The position numbers and the translations under genes were made by a program. From JAJCYX01 sp965243825 (GTDB lineage: Bacteria; Chloroflexota; Dehalococcoidia; Lucifugimonadales; Lucifugimonadaceae), in assembly GCA_965243825.1 (NCBI GenBank), contig CBDEVT010000001.1, positions 3,162,001 to 3,226,000 of the forward strand: a DNA stretch of 64,000 nt, written 5' to 3'. The notes under the pieces were generated by a model. It searched no databases, was not told the origin of the DNA, and saw only the letters and a list, made by a program, of their open reading frames with translations. Of this stretch, positions 18,901-26,562 are shown one piece after another (within the stretch, counting starts at the first letter, position 1; the number at the start of each line of letters is the position of its first letter).

Positions 18901-19320
18901 GAACAGTGGATGTACAGCACCCTCATGAGAAGGCATTTCATTACTGTTGGCCCGCGACAGGCAGTAGAACTACTGGGTCCCAGGGCGAATGGGGCCCGAA
19001 CTAACGCCTACCTGGAGGGTTTCCTGCGTGGCTTCCAGGAACTGGGTGGCTCTCGCCAGGTCGGGATCGACTATCTCACACAGGCAAGCGCAAACTTGAA
19101 GAACCGCTCCGCAGGCAGTCGACTGGCTGTACCGGAAGAGGCTTCTATCTGGACATCAGACGTCGTTCAGACCACGGTGTCGTCGATTGCCAGCCAGGTG
19201 GATTCCTTCCTGGCGGGCCTTGCGAGACAGACGAATATGGCTCCTTTGTCTGTGCCAGATTTATTCGCCGTGATCTGGAAAAGAGAAGAGTCAGAAGCTA
19301 GCTTGCGGTTCGCTGCCTGA
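12943..19320 (+). CDS. Giant secreted protein: PEGA, propeller-like region, glycine-rich segment, C-terminal kinase-fold domain
   Basis: The product is 2,125 residues. A Sec signal (RKLLLLPILVLALLAVG) is followed by a PEGA domain at about 72-126 (LRIESVPSGASVWIDGELFG...). A region with Asp-box-like turns comes next (SEDDGATWELVF near 223; SSEDHGKN near 421), suggesting a sialidase-like propeller. A long central part is unassigned. A hydrophobic Gly/Ala segment lies at about 1430-1473 (AAGPITGGASWGVAIPAMTAAG), of the kind seen before toxin domains in polymorphic toxins. The C-terminus (about 1800-2060) carries the kinase/APH-fold signature set: Lys1845 in ELVIKNG, Glu1853 or Glu1859 in the next helix, hinge VEEFIPGE at 1897, catalytic loop RDLHWGN with Asp1951 and Asn1956, and IIDYDG with Asp1973. 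The arrangement suggests a secreted effector with a phosphotransferase-like domain. Target and activity are unknown. Confidence 0.85.
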   Translation: MRKLLLLPILVLALLAVGVRPSVHAQAQGCELELTESGAMVTVCPEAESFSDFFESFSLSLFQERVADDTSPLRIESVPSGASVWIDGELFGRTPMETKVEPGSRFVQVLAPGYETQSATVTVLPGRASSRVFQLESTIDVSLLDVPASTFTSFPGFDSTGDFWIDRFIRDKDGVLYVQFFNRVDKVVDFGGLDERAADGTSPPRALQTKQSVILDYVGVAKSEDDGATWELVFSLFDDHDGVGSTSEKLIDSLFAREREDDDPQEHWAKFYVKERFDVTNSIETIMPHPDGGVIIRYFTSTRTTRGIDASWDNFDKIREFYQRTNEPVPERFKFDLRETDRWGISEADLEGSFPPADGGWFVTSPGNFGPTPSNFNGNGQAFEDFRYQGTVEGVHYWYSHEQDNTRQNPEEDGRSRFIYSSEDHGKNINFIAEFEREVRVGPSRREDLRISPQGDFYLVDQIVGTVHAVGDDRYELVNKVPDEFWIPESFDDSTFPPLQALEFDAAGNIHLVLVRHRSQVPGDSNGFAVYHQVVPKDKPEYDRVALITGSSCNSCSDLRDFLHGADIRFSENPELPASATANLETVVAATGYPVIARIRGDEHLFVNGNDRVAVSQAIGASYPSLVDAFVPRRGSTGDGPRWANVLLEGNLPRIVTERADGIHVYQPGPTGWEATRLFNTPPISFTGARTTYTISPGTTPYLPGSHRQFRGRQIDVDFNDPESLDGLRMFYGSGSFRQLRPETPTILEDTDQSSYYLLGSEGTREVRDTGREIMPVSQLIPVATFFVELPAEATVTAVSGELAGYVTEEGVTTVDGRRFYRVVADLRQRGETAVNGSIMSRLIGGAIFVTDEGETVPVSLFLNVDNTRLTAFDAESAYNTVDLTMEAVRFEDSRWIITNNLALTNSIECGDGRIISVGPNSFTSITPANDSEAAALAKCLRGFETDPLNIPNCEAWEDAQLVLSGELIGTLAHSLPLRVDRNGVVNYVQAFGSASFTAHRIVNVSTFAAELGCNSAIHGDPVVVVKIEGEVLADSETGFNPTITVVERGSVSAVTRQASARLTVTQEVAWLEFEAQFLESALIQLKSSDIDARLFGSAPARRIRYLRDINAVRAAVHCGRMGHSVDELLQFLEDRAERPDAIRPDCLQDFFRSPAKYWPTLGTVRTLGTSAIDVMFPGVLKDGFDENPTMAYLKANAEGSQLDWETFFIDRAQVMESRGNPSDVAQHFNIDLALDHYARVRTQVLRSNTDWPTVLGHATLFLNPVQKDVFDGTMTACLSGITDPAPLAFGLENTPTAFAYKAGIPCADSLQTATEREQEYQKFGLGLRDPFLAELLKSSENDFNLLLKNLELVEQILPEMEQRMAGVDPTRINLAAVGAEETEALDLLTMVHMKMDSLTRSKELFLGTALPGMFRCGDGLVRGLFSREAAVFYITTGVAWAAGPITGGASWGVAIPAMTAAGVVLGGQGVYDLSQQWENLSDIDRVSATCQTAIGAIMTVNGVSAAKPVFVKYNSTSLRINPPKKISLASIQKRASTSILKLQDQFKQLATTADVQPLSVRTATQAVLERLRPPTVESLMRGASKPQRKEIQALAEMFDYLDLVRSNPEARAVFEGVIEAIKTNRSGDDIAAVLTRRRAESQAARRADNQALATSWREFGGAVVVELAMTRGKLPRSLSAFVDKGKLLGDDATVIKTIIDADVPPPDSTTTASVFGLRRNDLLLSYIESKRVQDFIKNPTRSEAVYSPLEVNGLRGLARDALGDAFTGQDRIFFDALAKPDIARVINRGITEAAEANGVSVGSAGVLTVDSIAVNRLAAGAFKIVNKIEVKIGNDAKAIELVIKNGAITPDEIAILTELGEKGITAKQYGGELIEGLGTSRPRSSSGRVDSNAISVEEFIPGETWATSARGASEAVEVEIAGAIGDVDGRLLAGTLETRSGQQTAFYNRDLHWGNINIFDDGAGGLKAKIIDYDGTSTFHKVLTDEQWMYSTLMRRHFITVGPRQAVELLGPRANGARTNAYLEGFLRGFQELGGSRQVGIDYLTQASANLKNRSAGSRLAVPEEASIWTSDVVQTTVSSIASQVDSFLAGLARQTNMAPLSVPDLFAVIWKREESEASLRFAA

Positions 19321-19517
19321 TTTCAAACCAACTACTACCCGGGAGATCGCGGTGAGACCGAACATGGTTTCCTAGCCACCGCTTTGATCCAAACGCTTAT
19401 GCGCGTTTGTGTCCCGCCAATGCCTACGTTAACCTCTCGCTCCGTAACAAATCGCGGTTGGCTTCAGTAGATCAACAGGCCTGATCTTCAGATAAGCAAT
19501 CGCAACCAGGGGCAATC

Positions 19518-19664
19518 ATGAAGGATTTTCTCACCATCGGTGACAAGGGCATGCTGGCTTCACTCGGAGTCTGGGGTCTGTTGCTGCTATCCATACTCGC
19601 CATCGTCATTACAGTCGTGGCTTCAGTAACAAGTGAACCCGAGACCTCTCGAATCTCGTTCTGA
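19518..19664 (+). CDS. 48-residue single-pass membrane protein
   Basis: The ATG at 19518 (CCAGGGGCA upstream) opens 48 codons. A short amphipathic start (MKDFLTIGDKGML) leads into one strongly hydrophobic helix (GVWGLLLLSILAIVITVVASV) and a polar tail. No family is recognised. It lies in the 466-bp space between the giant gene and the next membrane-protein gene, on the same strand. Confidence 0.5.
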   Translation: MKDFLTIGDKGMLASLGVWGLLLLSILAIVITVVASVTSEPETSRISF

Positions 19665-19706
19665 GTCGCTTTCGCAGATCAACGTTTTCTGAATCAGGAG
19701 AATGAG

Positions 19707-19790
19707 ATGCCTGAGCAGAACAGACAACACGCCAACACTGAGGATTTCAGATCTGATCACTCTGATCAGGGAGCAAGAATGCCGGTATGA
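19707..19790 (+). CDS. Possible 27-residue leader peptide overlapping the next gene
   Basis: AGGAG at 19697 precedes an ATG at 19707. The 27-codon frame (MPEQNRQHANTEDF...) is very polar and ends in TGA overlapping the start of the downstream membrane protein (ATGA at 19787). The downstream gene has no Shine-Dalgarno of its own, so the short ORF may serve translational coupling. No homology is claimed. Confidence 0.35.
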   Translation: MPEQNRQHANTEDFRSDHSDQGARMPV

Positions 19791-21157
19791 GATCTAGAGC
19801 AGAATCCTTGATACTGAATCCGTATTCCGTACTGGTGATGATGGCCTACTTCATCCTGGCGATCGGACTATTACACGCCCTCGCGGATGCGATCGCATGG
19901 GGGGACAATGCAGACGAGGTATTCGAAGGCCTGACCAATGATTTGTGGGTGATGGTTGGCGCAGTTGCGCTGACAGTGGCCATGATTTCGGTTGTACACG
20001 GGGTCAAGGCCCGTAGATCAGGCGATTACAGCGGAGTGCCAGACGACATAGGCCAGCGCCTGTTGAATCCTGTCTGGCTTACTTCAATCGCTCCATACGC
20101 GTTCCTCGTTTTCGGTCTGATCAAGACCCTCTATTTCCTTGTTGATGAAGGCGATTCCGAGTTTCAGTATGTGATGACCTGGACTTTCAACTACCTCTTT
20201 CACACATCTGCAGGCGTCTTTTTCATCTTTGCACTGAAGGCGATAAGTGACTGGCTCCACACCGATCCAACGGCAGGCGAATCTGTTCAATCGACTGCAG
20301 AAAAGGCGACTGACAACGGAACACAAGACACGCAAGGCCAGAATAGCGATTCAGCAACTGAGACTGCAGGCAGCGATACCGAAACGAACACGTCCGGGCT
20401 CAAGGCAGTGCTGGACAACCCCGATCGGCTACTCACGCTTGGAATTTATCTAACTGCTTATCTTGGAGTTCTCGCTGTCGTGTTCGTGATGTGGTGGTGG
20501 GCAGACCAACCGGCTGGGCGAATCTGGAGCCAGTTCTTCGAACATGCAGCAATGGTTGGCGGCGCAATTGCGTTCCTTTTGCTCGCAAGAACAGTCGTCA
20601 ACTGGATCACTGGCACCAAGGCAACCGATGACCAGCTTGTGCGAGGTGAAAACGAACCGGTATCGGCATGGATACAGCGATTGACAGTCAGTCCGCGTCG
20701 GATGGTTGACCTCGCGACCGCCGTGGTCATCGCGACCGGACTCCCTTTTTTCCTGATCGACATATGGTCATCACGCAACGACGAGGTTGAGGAGTTCTGG
20801 TCCAAACTTCTCGAAAATTCCCTCTACGGAGTAATCGGTCTTGGAACGTTGCTCGTGTTGCGAGCGGCCATCTTGCTGGTACTGGCGGGACCAAGGGAGT
20901 CGATCGTTGACCGTTTCAGGGCAGCGATGGGAGGGCCATTGCTGAGCGACCCCAGCCAGCTTTTGCGTTACATCGTCTACGCCCTTGCGTTCATTGGCCT
21001 GCTTAACGTCAGCGTGACTTCATGGGACCAGCGTGGCAGAGATGTCTGGATAGTCTGGTACTACTTCTTCAATTCGTTTCTCGTGATGGCTTTGCCCCTG
21101 GCTATGGCGCTTGGTGGTCGAGCCCTGTATGCCGAGATAGATAGCGACGTGGAGTGA
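19787..21157 (+). CDS. Multi-pass membrane protein, DUF5671-like
   Basis: The 456-residue product has about ten hydrophobic helices in two blocks separated by a polar, Thr/Gln/Glu-rich loop (about residues 165-205). Each block repeats a two-helix pattern with paired aromatic and charged residues (HALADAIAWGD, LIKTLYFLVDEGD, VVFVMWWWADQPAG, LPFFLIDIWSSRNDE), as in DUF5671-type membrane repeats. No catalytic motif is visible. The function is unknown, and the start is coupled to the small ORF ending at 19790. Confidence 0.7.
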   Translation: MRSRAESLILNPYSVLVMMAYFILAIGLLHALADAIAWGDNADEVFEGLTNDLWVMVGAVALTVAMISVVHGVKARRSGDYSGVPDDIGQRLLNPVWLTSIAPYAFLVFGLIKTLYFLVDEGDSEFQYVMTWTFNYLFHTSAGVFFIFALKAISDWLHTDPTAGESVQSTAEKATDNGTQDTQGQNSDSATETAGSDTETNTSGLKAVLDNPDRLLTLGIYLTAYLGVLAVVFVMWWWADQPAGRIWSQFFEHAAMVGGAIAFLLLARTVVNWITGTKATDDQLVRGENEPVSAWIQRLTVSPRRMVDLATAVVIATGLPFFLIDIWSSRNDEVEEFWSKLLENSLYGVIGLGTLLVLRAAILLVLAGPRESIVDRFRAAMGGPLLSDPSQLLRYIVYALAFIGLLNVSVTSWDQRGRDVWIVWYYFFNSFLVMALPLAMALGGRALYAEIDSDVE

Positions 21158-21402
21158 GTCCGATCGGTCCTGCTGTGGTTTGGTTAACAAAGCGTGCGGC
21201 TTAGAGTCGATACGAATCGGCTGCGTGCGCCTTCACTGACCAGCCCAGCAGTTTCGGATTCTCATCACTGCCACCCAGGCGAGATCTTGCAGCACCGATC
21301 TAGGTGTGCACCTGAACCAATCTCCAAACGAGTATTATCCGGTACTCGGCAGATATCCTTAACAGTTCTTAACTTCCATCTACGCGTTAAGCAGCCCAGA
21401 AG

Positions 21403-23073
21403 GTGAGTAGACCTCTGACTCAAGAATACTTAAAAACAGCCGGCATCCGAATCCCTGAGCGGCCTGATTTCCCTGTTGACTGGAGTGATTCAGCCGAACA
21501 ATCTCTTCTCTGGTCGTGGGATGAGTTCCACGCTCCCCTGCCCCGCACGCCCATGACCGCTTCGGTCAACGAGTTCAGTCGCTCCGGATTCACAGATGCA
21601 GCGCGCTACATCGGCACTTACCGACCCGGAGGAAAGTCCAAAACCATTAACGGCTATCCATACAGCGCGTCATCTGCTGCTGATATGAGTGACGATGAAA
21701 AGGCGGTCCGTGACGGAAAACTGACGGCCGAGATGATGTCACTGCGCCGTAACTGGGACGATGCATGGATGCCGGAGCTACAGGCAGATCTTGACCAGAT
21801 CAAGGCATTGCCTATCGCTGAATTGCCGGAAAGTGAGCTCTGGTCAGCAGTCGAGAAGATGCTTGAGCTGCATACCCGCCACTGGTTCATACATCACAGA
21901 GTGGTCTTGCCAGTGATCGAACAGTCAAATCGGCTCGGGCAGCTGTGCGAAGAGATCCTCGGATCGAAAGACGAATCTGCGGTCACGATACTTCTTCACG
22001 GTGCAGAAACTATGACGGTGAAGTCGATCAAGCAACTCGAGCAACTTGCCGATTTGGCACGTGACTCAGATGACATTAGAAAGACTATCGAGGCTGAGGA
22101 AGATGCTGAGCAGCTACTTAACAGGCTGGATGCTTCGAGTACCGGTAGGCAGTGGTTGGAAGCGATGCATCGGTACCTCTCAGAGTTCGGCTACCGCTGT
22201 GCAGGTTTCGACCTTTCATTCCCAACATGGATTGAAGACCAGACGTTACTGTTCCAGGTTGTCCGCAGTTTGCTCAAGAATTCTTCAAATGGGACGCCTG
22301 ATCCCGAGAAGCAGGACCTGGAGCAAACGCGTGATGCCCTATTAAGACGTCTGCGGGATGCTGCTAAGGACAAGCCAGAACTCCTGGCACGGCTCGAAGA
22401 GCAATTCGCACTCGGACAGCAGATTTGGCCGTTGAAAGAGGATCACTCCCACTACATCGACCAGGCAAGCACTGCCTTGGTGCGTATTCTCCTGGCTGAA
22501 GTTGGAAGAAGGCTGCAGCAGAATGGTGCGATACAGGATGCCGACGACGTCTGGTATCTGAACCTCGAGGAAGCAGGGCAATCGCTGCTATCCAATGCAC
22601 CAGCGGGGATCAGGCAGACGGTGTCTGATCGACGGGCCGACCGCGAGCGTTTCTCCAAGATCACACCTCCTAAGTATCTTGGAACGATGCCATCCGACCA
22701 TGAAGCCGCTGAACAGGCGGCAGATGGGGCTAATCCTGCGGGTGAAAACAGCGGAACACTGCGGGGGAGTCCGGCGTCTGGTGGCGAAGTATCAGGGGTC
22801 GCAAGAGTCGTGCTCTCACCGGATGATTTTCACCGAGTAAGGGATGGCGACATCCTCGTCTGCCGCAGCACTGCGCCCATGTGGACTCCCCTCTTCAAGA
22901 TCATCTCGGCCCTGGTTTCTGAGGCTGGAGGGGTGCTGTCTCACCCGGCGGTCGTAGCGCGTGAGTTCAATTTGCCTGCCGTAGTTGGAGTTCAGAATGC
23001 GACCAATCTGATAAAGGATGGACAGTTGCTGACCGTGTCCGGCACTGACGGTCTGGTCCACATCACCTCATGA
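21403..23073 (+). CDS. PEP-utiliser mobile-domain protein (rifampin phosphotransferase-like, central + His domains)
   Basis: The product is 556 residues from a GTG start. The C-terminal 100 residues are a PEP-utilising enzyme mobile domain with the phosphocarrier His514 in GGVLSHPAVVAREF, preceded by the swivel region GVARVVLSPDDFHRVRDGDILVCRSTAPMW. The N-terminal 430 residues are helical, starting with WSWDEFHAPLPRTPM, and resemble the central substrate-binding part of rifampin-phosphotransferase/PEP-synthase-like proteins. No ATP-grasp domain is present; that domain is encoded by the next gene, which overlaps by ATGA. Together they would make a complete three-domain dikinase whose substrate is unknown. 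Confidence 0.8.
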   Translation: MSRPLTQEYLKTAGIRIPERPDFPVDWSDSAEQSLLWSWDEFHAPLPRTPMTASVNEFSRSGFTDAARYIGTYRPGGKSKTINGYPYSASSAADMSDDEKAVRDGKLTAEMMSLRRNWDDAWMPELQADLDQIKALPIAELPESELWSAVEKMLELHTRHWFIHHRVVLPVIEQSNRLGQLCEEILGSKDESAVTILLHGAETMTVKSIKQLEQLADLARDSDDIRKTIEAEEDAEQLLNRLDASSTGRQWLEAMHRYLSEFGYRCAGFDLSFPTWIEDQTLLFQVVRSLLKNSSNGTPDPEKQDLEQTRDALLRRLRDAAKDKPELLARLEEQFALGQQIWPLKEDHSHYIDQASTALVRILLAEVGRRLQQNGAIQDADDVWYLNLEEAGQSLLSNAPAGIRQTVSDRRADRERFSKITPPKYLGTMPSDHEAAEQAADGANPAGENSGTLRGSPASGGEVSGVARVVLSPDDFHRVRDGDILVCRSTAPMWTPLFKIISALVSEAGGVLSHPAVVAREFNLPAVVGVQNATNLIKDGQLLTVSGTDGLVHITS

Positions 23074-23984
23074 ATCAGATCATCGAGTTCTCAGAAGCGT
23101 CGGATCGTGCTGTCGCTGGCGGCAAAGGTTTTGGGCTGCACAGGCTCAGCTGTTGGAACCTGAATGTGCCGCCGGGCTTCGTCGTGAGTTCCGACGCATA
23201 CCGAGATGCGTTGGCGTCATTGGAGATCGATCCATCAGACTCAAACTTCGATGCTGATTCAGTCAGCAGCGCGATCATAAAATCCGAATTCCCGGACGGC
23301 CTGGAAGACGAGCTAGAGATCGCTCTTGGCCGACTCGAGGATGCGCATGGCGCCGGTCTGAGAGTTTCTTGCAGGTCGTCAGCTACGGCTGAAGACTCAG
23401 CCACCGCCAGCTTCGCAGGACAGTTTGCAACGGTGCTCGGCGTCGCAGGGCTCGAAGGTGTCATTGATGCGATCAAAGAGTGCTGGGCTTCAATCTGGTC
23501 TCCTGAGGCGGTTTCATATCGCGGGACAAACGGCATTGGGCATCAAGATGTCTCGATGGCCGTGGTGGTACAGAAAATGGTCAATGCCGTCTCTTCTGGC
23601 GTCGCCTTCAGCGTCAATCCCGTGACAGGCAATGCCAATGAGGTGATGATCAACTCAAACTGGGGACTTGGCGAAACCGTGGTATCAGGTCTTGTCACAC
23701 CGGACACATTCCTGGTTGGCAAGGCTGATCGCTCGATTACGGCCCGGGAGATATCGCAGACCAAGAACGTGTCACATGTCGTCACTGGTGAAGGGTCAAT
23801 CGAAGAAGTAAATGTCGGTTCGATTGAGGCCATCAGTTCTTCATTGACGGATGAACAGATACTGGAAGTGGCTTCCCTCGCCGCAGACGTGGAGGATCAT
23901 GCTGGCTCCCCACAGGACCTTGAGTGGGCGTACGAGGCCGGCGAGTTATTCGTCCTCCAGACGAGGCCTATCACGACAATCTAG
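23070..23984 (+). CDS. PEP/pyruvate-binding ATP-grasp domain protein (PEP-synthase N-terminal type)
   Basis: The 304-residue protein starts inside the stop of the previous gene. It is almost exactly the nucleotide-binding module of PEP synthase, PPDK and rifampin phosphotransferase: GGKGFGLHRL near the start, VPPGFVVSSDAY, VSCRSSATAEDSATASFAGQFATVLGV, AVVVQKMVNAVSSGVAFSVNP, NWGLGETVVSGLVTPD and the C-terminal QDLEWAYEAGELFVLQTRPI. It should transfer phosphate from ATP to the His domain of the partner at 21403. Both chains are needed to rebuild a canonical enzyme. Confidence 0.88.
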   Translation: MNQIIEFSEASDRAVAGGKGFGLHRLSCWNLNVPPGFVVSSDAYRDALASLEIDPSDSNFDADSVSSAIIKSEFPDGLEDELEIALGRLEDAHGAGLRVSCRSSATAEDSATASFAGQFATVLGVAGLEGVIDAIKECWASIWSPEAVSYRGTNGIGHQDVSMAVVVQKMVNAVSSGVAFSVNPVTGNANEVMINSNWGLGETVVSGLVTPDTFLVGKADRSITAREISQTKNVSHVVTGEGSIEEVNVGSIEAISSSLTDEQILEVASLAADVEDHAGSPQDLEWAYEAGELFVLQTRPITTI

Positions 23985-23999
23985 GTGGCTTCCAGGTGC

Positions 24000-25277
24000 T
24001 CACATGCCGCGTATCTTCGGGTGTAGTACCAGCACGACAGCTATCACGGCGAAGATACCTATCGATAACGCTGTGAACCCGGCCCAAACGCCCCACTGGT
24101 CTGCAAAATAACCAGCGATAAGCGCCGCTGCGGGCATCATTCCGGTATCCAACAGCGTTGCCGCAACAACTCGTCCGCGAAACCTGTCTGGGGTGGATTC
24201 CATGAGCAACGTTGTGTTCATCGCTCTGAACGAGGTTTGAGACACACCAATGACGATGATCAGCGGGAACACCAGCAACAGAACGTTCACTTCTGCCGCA
24301 CCTGCAAATCCCAGCAGTCCGAGTCCATAGGCCACGGCAGACAGCGTCAGGAGTCTGCCCTTCGCCGTGATGTCCCGCTTAGAGGCGATCGTCAGTCCAC
24401 CCGCAAGTCCGCCGATCGCCCCAACCGACATGATGTATCCGATCATACTTGTGTCGTATCCAAGCTCATCTACCAGCTGAGGTAGGAGCGATTGGTAGGC
24501 GAAACCGATGGCCAGAGGACCAAGACCAAACGCCACCAGTGCAAGCACGAGTCGATTGCGGAGGATATAGCGGAAGCCTTCAATCAGTTGGCTCAGCGGA
24601 TTGCCCTGAGATCTAGTGGACAGTTTTTCCGGCATCTCGATACGTGTCGTCATCCACAGAACCACCACGTATGCGAGCGCCGAGAGCACATATGCTGAAC
24701 CCGTATTGCTGACGGCAATAACGAAACCGATGATGGCAGGTCCTACAAGACGCGTACTGTTGATTGCAATTGAGTTAAGAGTCAGAGCGTTAGTCAGCTG
24801 TGTTCGGGGGACTAAGTTCGGAACGATCGTCGTTCTAACAGGCTGGTTCAGGGCCATACTGGCCCCGAGTCCAACCGCTATGGCGAAGACATGCCAGAGT
24901 TCCACCACATCCGTCAGGATCAGAGCCGCCATGATGATGTGCATCAGCAAGCTCCAGGACTGAATCACCATCAGGAGTTTCTTCCGGTCAAACCGGTCTG
25001 CAGCAACACCACCAAAGACGCCAATCGTCAACATTGGTATTGCCCGAGCACCCAGCACTCCACCGACCGCGGTTGAAGACCCGGTCAGTTCCCAGACAAG
25101 AATTCCGCGTGCAACCATGTCGGCGTGCATCGCCGTGGCCGAGCCAAGTTGTCCGAACCACATATAGCGGAAGCTGCGGTTGGCAAGCGAACGGAAAGCG
25201 GCAGGTAGCTTGAGTGGACCAAGCGCAGGTGCTGCTGGTTCAGCGATGTCCGGTCCGGTAGGTACGTCTGTTGCCAC
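24000..25277 (-). CDS. MFS transporter, ENTS/enterobactin-exporter-like
   Basis: The 425-residue protein has about twelve hydrophobic helices. It carries the MFS signatures of this subfamily: FRYMWFGQLGSA at helix 1, GVFGGVAADRFDRKKLLM (loop 2-3 motif) and ESTPDRFRGRVVAATL in the second half. Families with this start (SLANRSFRYMWFGQ) export small molecules or are annotated as MFS permeases of unknown substrate. The gene stands alone on the minus strand and is divergent from the cytochrome c gene. Confidence 0.88.
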   Translation of the reverse strand: MATDVPTGPDIAEPAAPALGPLKLPAAFRSLANRSFRYMWFGQLGSATAMHADMVARGILVWELTGSSTAVGGVLGARAIPMLTIGVFGGVAADRFDRKKLLMVIQSWSLLMHIIMAALILTDVVELWHVFAIAVGLGASMALNQPVRTTIVPNLVPRTQLTNALTLNSIAINSTRLVGPAIIGFVIAVSNTGSAYVLSALAYVVVLWMTTRIEMPEKLSTRSQGNPLSQLIEGFRYILRNRLVLALVAFGLGPLAIGFAYQSLLPQLVDELGYDTSMIGYIMSVGAIGGLAGGLTIASKRDITAKGRLLTLSAVAYGLGLLGFAGAAEVNVLLLVFPLIIVIGVSQTSFRAMNTTLLMESTPDRFRGRVVAATLLDTGMMPAAALIAGYFADQWGVWAGFTALSIGIFAVIAVVLVLHPKIRGM

Positions 25278-25633
25278 CAGTGGAGACTACACTTTTGGCA
25301 GCCATAGAACCCACTGCCGCGCCAGTTTAGTAAACCGTTAATGCCTCAACTGTTCAACCAAAAGTTGCTAAACACTGGTCACATGTATTGAGGCGGCTCT
25401 CTTAGCCCGGCTATCTCTGTGGAGATCTCGAAACAGTTCACTTTCCCGCAAGGGCTTGGGTCACTAAGTTCGGGGTGCCGCCAGGCCCACATGAATTTCA
25501 AGACCGTTCCCTACCCATTCCTCATGCGTTCGGATGGTCGCTGACGCGCTGCACCTGTATCAAGGAACACAACGCGCATCCACCGAAAGTATTGCGTTCA
25601 TCGACCCTGCCAGCTCGTGACAGAAGGATAACT
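25278..25633. other. Divergent intergenic region, no gene seen
   Basis: The 356 bp between the MFS start and the cytochrome start hold no convincing gene. An open frame runs into the cytochrome from 25475, but its residues are not signal-like and ATG 25634 has the better ribosome site. Promoters for both flanking genes should lie here. Confidence 0.4.
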
Positions 25634-26074
25634 ATGCAGAATGTCGTTAGTCGGAAGTTCCTGGCTCTATTCGTCCTATCGGCAATGGGAGCGCTTGCAG
25701 CGGCCTGTGGAGGTGGAGACAGCGAGCCAGCTGCAACTGCGACATCCGGATCAGCAAACCCAACCGCTACAACCGCTTCGGCTACGTCGACTACATCTAG
25801 CCTGACTGGTGACGCGGAGCGCGGTGCAGAGCTTTTCGTATCGGAGACATGCGGAGTTTGCCACTCCACGGGTGACAACAGACTCGTTGGCCCTGGGATG
25901 AAAGGTGTGAAGGCCAGAGCAGCTTCACAAGGCGGTGATGCCTACCTGATTGAATCGATCAAGGACCCTAACGCCGTCATCGCTGAAGGGTTCACACCGG
26001 GCATGTCACCGTTTGCGCATCTCGATGATCAGACCATCGCTGACCTGGTCGCATACCTGAACACGCTGAACTGA
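25634..26074 (+). CDS. Lipoprotein c-type cytochrome
   Basis: The ATG at 25634 (AGAAGGATA upstream) gives 146 residues with a lipoprotein signal and lipobox AAAC at Cys25. A Thr/Ala/Ser-rich tether of about 35 residues links to a monoheme class I cytochrome c with C73-x-x-C76-H77 (CGVCH) and the distal ligand Met124 (GMSPF), ending in the helix ADLVAYLNTL. It is like the electron-shuttling or oxidase-linked cytochromes anchored on the outer face of the membrane. No oxidase genes are adjacent. Confidence 0.9.
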   Translation: MQNVVSRKFLALFVLSAMGALAAACGGGDSEPAATATSGSANPTATTASATSTTSSLTGDAERGAELFVSETCGVCHSTGDNRLVGPGMKGVKARAASQGGDAYLIESIKDPNAVIAEGFTPGMSPFAHLDDQTIADLVAYLNTLN

Positions 26075-26169
26075 CTCCATTAGTTAGACATAGCCTGGTC
26101 GATCTCACAGATCGGCTCGTTGAACTGACCACCAAGTAGCTGGCCGAGAGTTAAGCGGCATCGAAGTCG

Positions 26170-26500
26170 ATGGAGCGGGCAATTGACGGAGATATCAGAG
26201 ATGTCTGCTCGTGCCTGAACAATCTTCACGAGGCCCTGGAGATTGGTGAACTATCTGTGCCAGGCCTGGCTCCCAGGATTAAGCAGTTACGCTCCGAGGA
26301 ACAGCAATCAGAATCCATGTCGAGGCGCAGGAACGACTAGAGCGAAACAACGCCGCAATGTTCGAGATTGATCAGGTGTTGGCTCGGATATGGGACCTGA
26401 AGGGACTTTCGACTCTGGTTCCGCAGTCCGAAGAAATCAATTTGTCTAGGCGTTGATCAAGCGAGTCAACAAGATCGGCGATCAGGTCTCGATTGGTTCT
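26170..26500 (+). pseudogene. Decayed C-terminal fragment resembling a large serine recombinase
   Basis: The frame from 26170 reads GDIRDVCSCLNNLHEALE...LAPRIKQLRSEEQQ, the type of coiled-coil segment found in the C-terminal half of large serine recombinases. It breaks at TAG 26338. DNA similarity then continues in other frames and matches the segment at 44041-44233 (shared GTCGAGGCGCAGGAACGA, GCCGCAATGTTCGAG, GATCAGGTGTTGGCTCGG) with small indels. No catalytic domain is present. The whole 26075-26560 gap holds nothing else I can support. Confidence 0.4.
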
Positions 26501-26562
26501 CCTGGCTGAGTTCAGACCTGGAGCGATTTCACAACGTTTCCTTTCCATGGCTGTACGCTCTA

